DNA of 64,000 bases from the NCBI GenBank assembly GCA_030144725.1, contig JASKMD010000022.1, positions 1-64,000 of the forward strand, in the 5' to 3' direction. Shown in pieces: positions 24,656-34,600 of this stretch. The notes under the pieces were generated by a model that had not been told where the DNA came from, did no database searches, and was given only the letters and a program-made list of their open reading frames with translations. This stretch comes from Haematococcus lacustris (lineage: Eukaryota > Chlorophyta > Chlorophyceae > Chlamydomonadales > Haematococcaceae). The position numbers and the translations under genes were made by a program. The stretch's first letter is position 1; each line of letters starts with the position of its first letter.

Positions 24656-25468
24656 GCCTCCTGCACAGCCCTTACATTCATATGAGGTTCAGCTTAGTTT
24701 CAAGGCACGGGTGAAGGTGCAAGTTAGACCCGGACATGTCGACCACGTGGAACCTGATTTTCATTTTCGGCTCGCTCCCTCAGGTAGTCGCGCTTGTTCC
24801 AACGCGCGTATTGGCACGGTGCAACTATACGATTCCGTAATGTAAAATGTTTGTCGCGATTTTCTCGGAAAACTCGCACGACCCTAACATGTCCACCACT
24901 TGATGTCTGACTTTCATTTTCAGTACGCTCCCTTCTGTTGTCGCGCTTGTTCTAACGCGCGTGTTCGCACGGTGAAACTACAAGGTTCCTTAGAGAAAAC
25001 AGTTTTTCGCGGTTTCCTCAAAAAAGTCGAATGAGACCCGACGTGTCAACCACGCTCTCTCCAAGTCATTCGCAAGCCCCATCCAACGCACCTACTCTTG
25101 TTCGAAATGACCAAGCGGTTGCGGAGATTAACCCCGGTTAGGGTAAGGTTAGGGTTAGGGTCGAGGTTAGGGTCGAGGGTTAACTTTTGATAACCGATAA
25201 ATCGCCCCTCTATTTTGGAGCGTTCGGTCCAGCGCTCCTATTCGCAAAGTCTAACTCTCAAAAAACACGTTCCTTAGGCAACCCCTTTTTCGACCTTTTC
25301 TCGCAAAAGTCCAATGACAACCGGGTGTCAAACCTATCAGACACCGGCCTTGGGCGCGCGGCCTATCGAACGCACTATCGCTCGATCGAAATGACCGACC
25401 GTACGTGACGTTCTATGTCCCGCCAGTTCCTTAGGCGACCCCCCCGGAGGACCCGTAACACAATGTTA
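24656..25468. repeat. telomere-associated block, copy 3 (diverged)
   Basis: Homologous to 4255-4310 joined directly to 5491-6236, so it lacks the 45/47-bp satellite present between these parts in units 1 and 2. Substitutions are much more frequent than between copies 1 and 2. Confidence 0.8.
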
Positions 25469-25602
25469 GTAACCCTAACCCTAACCCTAACCCTAACCCT
25501 AACCCTAACCCTAACCCTAACCCTAACCCTAACCCTAACCCTAACCCTAACCCTAACCCTAACCCTAACCCTAACCCTAACCCTAACCCTAACCCTAACC
25601 CC
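25469..25602. repeat. interstitial telomere tract 3, (CCCTAA)n
   Basis: About 130 bp of perfect CCCTAA. Its right flank is not the junction seen after tracts 1 and 2. It lies 81 bp from the outer end of the left palindrome arm. Confidence 0.97.
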
Positions 25603-25683
25603 ATAGGTGGTCATGGCAGCATGGGTTGGCATCAGGGGAGGAACATCAGGTCAGGGTGGTGCACGATGTGCATGACAAGGGCA

Positions 25684-26139
25684 ATGGGTTGCGTTGCTTT
25701 GTTGAAAGCACTTGGACCTGCCATGTCATATGTGGGCTGAATCTGATCCTATAGCACTGAAAACAATGGATTGGTGAATCTCACAATGAATGGTTCACGT
25801 GTGCAGTGGCTGGGGTTAGGGGTAGGGGTAGGGCTGGCATGCATGGGCATCCACTCCCTGGGGGTATTGCACTTGATATCTTGTCACTTGTCTGTTATGC
25901 ACTTGTGCAAGTTAGTGACAGTGCGGTAGGGAAATGTGAGGTTCAACCTGAACATTTGGTATGTAGGATATTGTGACATGGGGGGCTAGTGTGTAGTTTT
26001 CTGGCAAGTGTGTGCTAGGCCTGGTGCTGGGGTACATGAGGTGCATGTTGGTAGGCTTGTTGCTTAGCCTCATTAGCCTTTATGAACACAACCCAACATT
26101 GCCTCATGCCTGATATTTTTAATGCAATGGTAGTGCCTG
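25684..26139. other. non-coding outer part of left arm
   Basis: Palindrome-arm sequence pairing with 56864-57319. It contains a short degenerate GGGGTAGG stretch at 25815-25835. No gene seen. Confidence 0.6.
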
Positions 26140-26355
26140 GCATGGAATAGGTTGAGGTGGTTGTAGGTGAGGTGGTCTGGCGGCATAGGTTTGCAACAAG
26201 AGAGGGGGGTCGGGCGTGGGTGACACGAGATGTCAGGACATGGGGGCAAGGCTGGGATTGGGTGGTGATTGCGTTGGAACCTACCTATGCACAGATGTTG
26301 TTGCTGCAGCGCCTCATGCCAGGTACGTTCACTCCAATGATGGTGCCTGGCATAG
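26140..26355. repeat. 212-bp repeat unit interrupted by LTR element
   Basis: One unit of the 212-bp family (main array 29050-30110), pairing with 56648-56863 in the right arm. The LTR element begins at 26356, immediately after CATAG, the left target duplication. Confidence 0.85.
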
Positions 26356-26768
26356 TGTTACAGTGCTGCTGCGCGGTCAGGATGCATGGCTGGCTGCGAA
26401 CTAAACTCCGGCTGCAGCCGCCAGATACATGTTGCCGCTGTGGCTGACTACGTACTCGTAGACAGCTTCCGACTAGCGTGGCAGTGCTTTGTACTTACAT
26501 CGTCAAGAAGATGGCATCAGTAAAACACTTCTCAACGCATTCCTACGTCACTGAACCAGTCATCCGATCCAGAGTCCCCAGAAGTCAGAAGTCCGAAGTC
26601 CCCAAGTCCCACAATAAGCAGCGCTCAGCCTTAAGTAAGCCAAGAACAACTAACAACCGTCATGACAAAGTAAGACATGACAAACCCAAATCTCGCATGC
26701 AGGGCTGGAAAGATCTGCATGCGCATTTCAAAACAAATGCATTCTAGGTTCAAAGCAGGACTGTAACA
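26356..26768 (-). repeat. LTR (3' LTR of the minus-strand element)
   Basis: 413 bp, beginning TGTTACAG and ending CTGTAACA; it appears identical to 28631-29043. Confidence 0.9.
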
Positions 26769-26781
26769 CTCTCCCCCACTC
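26769..26781 (-). other. polypurine tract
   Basis: Read on the minus strand this is GAGTGGGGGAGAG directly abutting the LTR, the position and composition expected for the plus-strand primer of reverse transcription. It sets the element's orientation. Confidence 0.7.
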
Positions 26782-28612
26782 CAAAAAGCTACGTCCCGGA
26801 GCTTGCATCGTCTGGGTGAGACAGTCATTCGAACACAAAGCAGGCAGGCAGTTAAAAGCAGGCAGGCAGGTAAAAGCAACCATGCACATGCTACATGCAA
26901 ACAAGCAGTCATGCACCACGCTACATGCACACCAGGTGCAAGAGAGCACAAGCTAAGTGTCTCGATGTTGTCTTGTTCTCCACTCTAGAGCTGGCGTCAG
27001 CTCGCGGTGATGACATATCCAGACGTGAAACCAGCAGCCGAGTGATGCATAAGAAAGCAAGAGAAGGTGGTAGCAAGAGAAGTTGGTAGATGTTGTGATT
27101 GATAGAGGTGGTGGTAAACGTGAACAGTTGGGTGAACCGAACTGTTGTGCACATGGAAGACACCATTGTGCGACGCATGTGGTATTCTCGACGTGAACCG
27201 GCCTTCTTGCCAGCCAGTGCAGCCGCTCGGTGGCGCTGGTACTGTACATCTGCGTGTGGAGAGTTACTCCTTCGTGTTTGTGTGTGTTCGGGTTTTCTTT
27301 CCCCTGCGTTGTGTTGTATTTGTTCGGGATCTCATTGCCCAGGACGTTAGACGCGCCCCTTGCTGTGTGTGTTTGTGTATTCGTTGTTGTTTGTTGTGTT
27401 GTATTTGTTCGGGATCTCATTGCCCAGGACGTTTGACGCGCCCTCTGCGTGTGTTTTCGTTGGCGGTCGTCGCGCCCTCCTCTGTGTGTGTGATTGCTTG
27501 TTCTTGTCTTCTCGTTATCTCGCTGTGCAACTGCGGATTGTGCTATGGTTGTTGCTATGCAGAGGCTGATGCCTGTACACCCAATGTGTGTGGCCGTCCA
27601 TGCAGGTGCGTCTGCCCTGCTATGTGCCGTTGTGTGCTTCCCTAGGTCTTGCCTGGGTTGCCAGAGTGTGCACTAGCTGTGCCGCTAGCGGCTTGAGAGC
27701 TGTGGCTGGCTGCTGAGCTGGTCTAGCTCTGATTGTCATGCCAATGATGTGCTGACCTGCTGCTGCAGGTTGTCCTTGGTGTGGATTGTGGGTAGCTGGA
27801 GTATGTGTTTTGTGTATGCACACAGCTCAGCGGCTGGTGTCAGTTGGCGTCAGTGGGTCAGGTGGTGTCAGCGTCATGTGAGCATAGGGACGTGCTCACA
27901 GCTCAACAACTGGTTGTGGTATGTGCTCTCATGTCACACTAGTCAACAGGTTGTGGTATAGCGTGTCACTATGTTGTGCATGCTGATGGTTGAGGTGGAG
28001 GGTGTCTTATGACATGATGGTAGATTGAGTCAGTAGAATGACTTGTAACTGTGTTGATGGCTTTGTAGCTTGAGGCACCGTGCTTGGTGCTTCGGCCCAA
28101 CTGTGTGCCCTAATGGACTGGTAGAAGCTGAGACACAACCAATAAAACATGGCTGGCTTTACAATGTCAACGTATCGTGAGGGTGGTGGTGGGGTTGATG
28201 GTGGTGTGCGTCGCTGTGAGCTGCATGTCAACTCGGCTGCGAAGTGAAGCTGTCGTGCTGGTCCCGCGAGGTACTAGGGTCCCGCGAGGTACGGAGTCCA
28301 GAGTTCACTGCAAAGAGCAGGTAGCACTGCATGCAGCAGGTAAAGCACTGCTTGCGCAGGTAGTCACCGCTTACGCAGGTAAACACCGCTCTCGCGGGTA
28401 GTCACTGCTTTCGCAGGTGGGCACCGCTTTCGCGGGTAGGCATTTGAAACACTGCAGGTACAAACACTGCAGGTCAGCGTTTCGAGTTGAGCAGCTGGGC
28501 AAGCTTACATTGCGATGGTGCTGATGGGTCAGCGCTTTAAGCCTTCGGAATTGTTGCACCGGAGGTGCTCTCGAAGGCTCTGCGTTGCGAGGCAAGAGCA
28601 CAGGCCGATGAT
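26782..28612. other. interior of non-autonomous LTR element, no coding capacity recognised
   Basis: No retroviral-type motif (DTG, YxDD, HHCC, DDE) was found in any frame. The largest open frames (about 155-166 codons) overlap on opposite strands and look random. 27290-27440 contains the GTTCGGGATCTCATTGCCCA duplication. Confidence 0.6.
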
Positions 28613-28620
28613 CGATGCGA

Positions 28621-28628
28621 GGAAACCA
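28621..28628 (-). other. primer-binding site core TGGTTTCC
   Basis: On the minus strand the interior begins TT followed by TGGTTTCCTCGCATCG, two bases inside the LTR. The Ty3/gypsy element at 44034 has TGGTTTCC at the same spacing, suggesting a common primer tRNA 3' end (GGAAACCA). The tRNA itself is not identified. Confidence 0.55.
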
Positions 28629-28630
28629 AA

Positions 28631-29043
28631 TGTTACAGTGCTGCTGCGCGGTCAGGATGCATGGCTGGCTGCGAACTAAACTCCGGCTGCAGCCGCCAGA
28701 TACATGTTGCCGCTGTGGCTGACTACGTACTCGTAGACAGCTTCCGACTAGCGTGGCAGTGCTTTGTACTTACATCGTCAAGAAGATGGCATCAGTAAAA
28801 CACTTCTCAACGCATTCCTACGTCACTGAACCAGTCATCCGATCCAGAGTCCCCAGAAGTCAGAAGTCCGAAGTCCCCAAGTCCCACAATAAGCAGCGCT
28901 CAGCCTTAAGTAAGCCAAGAACAACTAACAACCGTCATGACAAAGTAAGACATGACAAACCCAAATCTCGCATGCAGGGCTGGAAAGATCTGCATGCGCA
29001 TTTCAAAACAAATGCATTCTAGGTTCAAAGCAGGACTGTAACA
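28631..29043 (-). repeat. LTR (5' LTR of the minus-strand element)
   Basis: 413-bp direct repeat of 26356-26768 with the same TG...CA termini. Confidence 0.9.
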
Positions 29044-29049
29044 CTTAGA

Positions 29050-30110
29050 ATAGGGGGGGCCGGTAGTAGGTACAGGTGGTTGTAACAGCATATATGTGCA
29101 ACAGGTGAGGGGGGTCGGGTGTGGGTGACACAAGATGTGAGGACATGGGCGCAAGGTTGGGACAGTGTGGAGATTGCGTTGGAACCTACATGTGCACATC
29201 CGCTGTTGCTGCAGCGCCTCATGCCAGATATGTTCAGTCTAATGGTGGTGCCTTGCATACAATAGGTTGGGCGGGTAGTAGGTACAGGTGGTCATAGCAG
29301 CATATGGTTGCAACAGCAGAGGGGGGTTGCGTGTGGGTGACAGAAGATGTGAGGACATGGGCGCAAGGTTGGGACAGGGTGGCCATTGCGTTGGAACCTT
29401 GGTGTGCACAACTGCTGTTGTTGCAGTGTCTCATGACAGATATGTTCACTGCAATGGTGGTACCTGGCATGGATTACGTTGGGCAGGAAGTAGGTACAGG
29501 TGGTCGTAGCATCATGAGTGTGCAACAGATCAGGGGGGTTGGTTGTGGGTGACGCAAGATGTGAGGACATAGGCGCAAGGTTGGGACAGGATGGTGATTG
29601 CGTTGGAACCTACCTGTGCACACCTGCTGTTGCTGTAGCGCCTCATGCCAGATACGTTCACTGCAATGGTGGTGCCTGGCATACAATAGTTTGGGCAAGT
29701 AGTAGGTACAGGTGGTCGTAGCAGCACATGTTTGCAATAGGTGAGGGGGGTCGGGTGTGGGTGACACAAGATGTGAGGAGATGGGCGCAAGGTTGGGACA
29801 GGGTGGTGATTGCATTGGAACCTACCTGTGCACACTTGTTGTTGCTGTAGCACCTCACTCCAGATACGTTCACTCCAATGGTGGTGCCTGGCATACAATA
29901 GTGTGGGCAGGTAGTAGGTACAGGTGGTCATAGCAGCATATGTTTGCAACAGGAGAGGGGTTTTGGTGTGGTTGACACAAGACTGGGGGACATGGGCGCA
30001 AGGTTGGGACAATGTGGTGATTGCGTTGGGACCAAGCCGTGTACAGCTGCTGTTGCTGCAGCGCCTTACCCTAGACATGTTCACTGGAATGGTGGTGCTG
30101 GGCATCTAAA
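29050..30110. repeat. 212-bp tandem repeat, five units
   Basis: GTAGGTACAGG recurs at 29066, 29278, 29490, 29702 and 29914, an exact 212-bp period. The right arm has only two equivalent positions (56411 and 56623), so three units (636 bp) differ between arms. No function is recognised. Confidence 0.93.
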
Positions 30111-30782
30111 CATATACCATTGAATCAATGGGTTGGTGGATCTCACAATCAATGGGTGAAGGGCAAGGTACTTGGAGATGTGTTGTATTGTACTGGATCT
30201 GTTGTCATTTGTGAGCTAGGCACTTGTGCAAGTTAGTGACAGTCTGGCTGGAAATGTGAGGTTGACCCTGAAACACTTGGGTTGTAGGTTGCTTTGACAT
30301 GTCAGGCCAGTGCGTAGTCGCTCATGTAAGTAGGCAACTAAGTGCTAGGACTGCTGAGAGGCACCTGAGGCACATGGTGTTAGGCTTGTTGGTGAGCCTT
30401 ACTAGCCTTTATGTACACAATGCTTACCGTTGTACACACGAATTGTAGGAACGTCCAGTGGTCCTTTGGCGGTTGTCATGCTGGTGTTAACCATATCCTG
30501 AGCAAGCCGGCCAATCGAACGGTGCAATCCTACGCTATGACCTATTGAGGTAAATGGGATACGCGGTCTGGTCATTCCATTTCAGCGTACCTGAGAAACA
30601 TAGAATTCCATCACGGGTGACAACGAGTGCACACTCGAGGGATTTGTAAGGTATGTAATGAGCAGCGATTTGAGATGGCGCAATGAAGGACGCAAGCGCA
30701 AACTGCAATCGGGTTAAATGTTTGCATGGCTTCAATAACTTCATTGATTGCACATGCCATATAGCTTGAATAACCTCATTGA
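30111..30782. other. non-coding palindrome-arm segment
   Basis: Pairs with 55552-56220 on the right arm with few differences. An 85-codon-scale frame at the 30535 end reads into the 12-bp array and is not credible as a gene. Confidence 0.6.
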
Positions 30783-31310
30783 TTGGTGCAATCACGGGTG
30801 CAGTCATGGGTGCAGTCACGAATGCAGTCATGGGTGCAGTCACGAGTGCAGTCACGGGTGCAGTCACGAGTGCAATCACGAGTGCAGTCACGGATGCAGT
30901 CACGAGTGCAGTCACGAGTACAGTCACGAGTGCAGTCACGGGTGCAGTCACGAGTGCAGTCACCAGTGCAGTCACGGGTGCAGTCAGGGATGCAGTCACG
31001 GGTGCAGTCACGAGTGCAATCACGGGTGCAATCACGAGTACAGTCACGAGTGCAGTCAAGGGTGCAGTCATGAGTGCAGTCATGAGTGCAATCACGAGTG
31101 CAGTCGCGAGTGAAGTCACGAGTGCATTCACGAGTGCAGTCACGGGTGCAGTCACGGGTGCAGTCAGGGATGCAGTCACGGGTGCATTCACGAGTGCAAT
31201 CACGGGTGCAGTCAAGGGTGCAGTCACGGGTGCAGTCACCAGTGCAGTCACGGCTGCAGTCACGGGTGCAGTCATGAGTGCAGTCACGATTGCAGTCACG
31301 CTGCTGCAAC
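30783..31310. repeat. 12-bp minisatellite, left-arm copy
   Basis: Reverse complement of the GTGACTGCACTC unit at 13401-14160, about 44 units with variants. It is 48 bp (four units) longer than its mirror at about 54735-55205. It lies just beyond the 3' end of the left gene copy. Confidence 0.92.
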
Positions 31311-31482
31311 GGGTGTTGAGAGGCATGATGTGTTGTAGGGTTAGGTCTGAATCGACATGCACGATGGTACGGGAGAAAAAGGTACCATGGCACAGGTAAC
31401 GATGCAGGCACTATTATTGGCACTAATGCAAGCGTGGATGCAGGCACCAATGCAGCAATGCTTGTATCATGCTGCAACCAGA

Positions 31483-31487
31483 TTACA
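31483..31487 (-). terminator. putative TGTAA polyadenylation signal, left gene copy
   Basis: TGTAA on the minus strand, about 145 bases after the stop codon. TGTAA is the usual poly(A) signal of chlorophycean nuclear genes; assignment to this gene is inferred from position only. Confidence 0.35.
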
Positions 31488-31629
31488 TGACATGAAAACC
31501 ACATTACAATCAGCGCATTATCATTCTCATGTTGTGACTGCCAACAGAATTGCTGCATTGATGGTCCCTCAGCTGCCACCCAATGTCGAATTCAATCATG
31601 GTCACTCTGCCACCATCCAATCTCTAGGC

Positions 31630-34600
31630 TCACTTGTGGCCCCCACGCTTGGGATGACGACCAGCAGCCTGCTGCTTGGTGGCTGTTGCTTTTCCTCCCC
31701 CCCTCCTCTGCTTTGCCGCGTCTGCTGTGGGCTCTTGTACTCCAGCTGCTGCATACCACTGCTTTTTCATCAGCTGCAGCGTGTCATCTGAGAACTCATC
31801 CAGCCAATCTGGGACCCACATAACGTCCTCTTCTGTTGTAGGTGGAGGGCTGTAAAGGACTCGTGGCTCATATGTGCCCGCTCCTGGCCCCTGCCACGCT
31901 GACACCTTGGGGTTGCTGCCTTCCCAGAGCTCTGTGGTTGGCTGGCACAAGCTGTCGAACAGAGGGCCAAACTCAGAGACGTAGCAGGTGGTGTCGGACT
32001 GAAACCCTGTAGACGCATAGAAGTGCACGCGCACTGACCCTGTGCCGGGCTGGCCCTCATCCCCCGCATGGATCGTGTACCCACGCATCCCCAGCACCTG
32101 ACCTGCTTCCAAGGTCACACGCCTCACCTCCTGGACAGGCATGGTGCTGAGTGCCCGGTCCAGGGCTGCGTCGCATTGCTCACTAGTTCCCTCACCGGCC
32201 CAGTACTTCTCGACCAGCTTCACCCATTTGTGACTTTTGAGAATGAGGAGGATGCTGACACGCTGCATGGCCATGATTAGCACCATGCCATCACGTTCAA
32301 CCTTGGCTACCTTACGCTTTGGCAATGGGCGCTGCTTCTTGGACGCTCGCTGCTTGGAAGACAGGTGACGCTTGGGGGAGGGTTGGCGCCTGGGGGATGC
32401 ATGTCCACTGGGGCCAGCACCATGTGATGCTTGGCTGCAGGATGGTGCGCAGGGAGTGGCTGGAAGGTGAGCTGTGGCTGTCATTTGGCAGGGGGGTGAG
32501 GGTTGGTCTGCATCAGAGTCAGAGCCAGAGTCAGAGCTAGGTGGCTGGGCTGCTCGAGCTGCTTTCTCTTCATCTGTCAGCTCGGGCCGCACATCGACGT
32601 GCAAGGCCTGAGCGGGCGCCAAACCAGTCGCTGGCTTCTTCTTCGGTTGTGCCCCCACGTGCTGATGATATGGATCGTTGCACAAGATAGTGCCACCACG
32701 GAGAGGTGAGGTGACCAGCTGCAGAGCCCTGAGCTGCAGCCGCTTCAAGCAGGCCTGGGCCCACTTGATGGCAGCCAGATGGCGTAGCTGCATGTCACAG
32801 TCCAGGTTGATGAACTTCTCAAGCTGCCTCTCATTCAGCAAGCCTGCCATGGACACCTCATCAGCTAGCCTGCCATCCTGCTGAGGGCTGGTGAAGAGAA
32901 GCTGCTTGCGCTGCCATGAGCCATAGTCTGTCTTGACCTCCTGCATACAAGCAACACGCATAACCCAACTGTGTACATGCATGTTTGGTGGCATTGTGGT
33001 CATGTGGTATGGTGGGATTGTGATCATGTTGACGTGACTTTGTGAACATAGCTGCTGTTGCAGTATGAAGTAGCGTGTGCATCTCTACTACACACACGCA
33101 CGTTTCCTTTCTTTCTCTTGACGACGTGCATGGACCCATCTTTCAGGGTGGCAAACTGCTTGAAGATGACGTTGGCGTAATGCATGGCCAAGGTCAACAA
33201 CGCCCACAGCTCCTGGTCTGAGGGCATGGTTGCATCTCCGACCACTGTCACTGCACAGCCATCTTCCATGACTGCAGCTTGGAACTCCTTCTCCTCCCCT
33301 AGTTGGAACACCCTCAAGGGCAGCGGCCTGTAGCCAGCTGGTGTCCACTGAGTACCACTGCTTGCCTGCAGAGGTGCTTGCACACCCTGCACATGCACCA
33401 CAACATGAAACATGGTGTTCATGAAACTGACCATCTCACATGAGTGCGTGAAAGGCGTATACTGCATGTTGTTACAAAAGCCATGTGATTCATGTTATCT
33501 CGTTGTCATAAACTTTAACTGCATGGCATGGAGCAATGTTGTTTGGGTTTGACTGCCATACCTGGCGTGCCCGTGCCTCTTCTTCTGATTTGTGCTTCAT
33601 TATCCCATGGATACCTTCGATCATGCCTTCCACTTTTCCAGGCTGGCCTGCATTTCCTCCAGCCTTGGTTGCATGGTCTCCATCTGGGCGATGTGCTCCT
33701 TCATGTCCTGCAATCACAACATTGCCTAATCACCTTGCCTAGTGTGTATCTACTGGCATGAATGCTGACTTTCCTAACTGCTAGTGACTTACAGCCATGT
33801 CTTTCTTGATTTTCTCCACAGTCATCTTCAGCTGGCCTCCTTCTGATTGCTGTGTCAGATGGCCTTCTTCTTGCCTGGGTTCCTACAACATGCAGTGGTG
33901 CACAAGCAGCTGTGCCATGGTGCAGCAGCGAGCATATAGTGATGCAGCATTTGACATGCACTGGTCAAGCAGCTAGCATGTAGTGGTGCAGCATCTAACA
34001 TGTTGTGATGCAGCATCAGGCTTGCAAGGGTGTAGGAGTGTGCAAAGGTAACAGCAACAGTATGCAAAACATTAGGCAGCAATGGTCATGGACTGGGTGA
34101 CAAGCACCATGCAGTGGATCATCTGCAAGTAGGCACGACGGCATGAGCATGGTTGTAATGCAGGAAAAGCAACATTAGTGTGAGGCATAGCATGCAAGGT
34201 GTGAAGCAGCATGTGGCACGTGGTGGTGTACGAGCAAGCATGCTATGGTGCAGTATCATGCACATGGAGGCAATGCAAAATGCATGTGGTGGTATAACAG
34301 CAGGCATGCAGCAGTCTGAAATTAGCAGGCAGTGATGCAATGAGCCTTCATGTCTGCCAATCTGATTGCTTGCTTGCCTGTCCTTCAACGTGATGGCCCT
34401 GCCTGTCTTCATGCCTGCGTGCTCCCTGCATGCCAGCATGGCAGCAACAGTACGGCAGCAGCATCAGTGTTGCAGGAGCAGCAAGACAGGAGCAAAGCAA
34501 GAATAGCGCATCAGTTGCATAGCAACGTATTAGCGCACCAGCTGCAGCACAGCAGCAGCAGCACAGCAGCAGCAGCAGCAGCAGCACAGCATCAGGAGGG

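Larger units (their letters stand above)
26356..29043 (-). mobile_element. non-autonomous LTR retrotransposon
   Basis: A 2,688-bp element with 413-bp direct LTRs that look identical (26356-26768 and 28631-29043). The LTR ends TGTTACAG/CTGTAACA are inverted. Target duplications are CATAG and CTTAG (one mismatch). Minus-strand orientation is supported by a TGG-initiated primer-binding site next to the right LTR and a purine tract (GAGTGGGGGAGAG) next to the left one. The 1.86-kb interior has no protease, RT or integrase frame; a direct repeat of about 48 bp lies at about 27311 and 27396. The right arm has the empty site. It likely depends on an autonomous relative; the superfamily is undetermined. 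Confidence 0.88.

Noticed and set aside
31630..33027. Stand-alone 465-codon intronless gene
   Set aside because: Its ATG lies in intron 8. A GTGCGT donor and TTGTATGCAG acceptor join exon 9 to exon 8 in phase 0, so it is the last exon of a larger gene.
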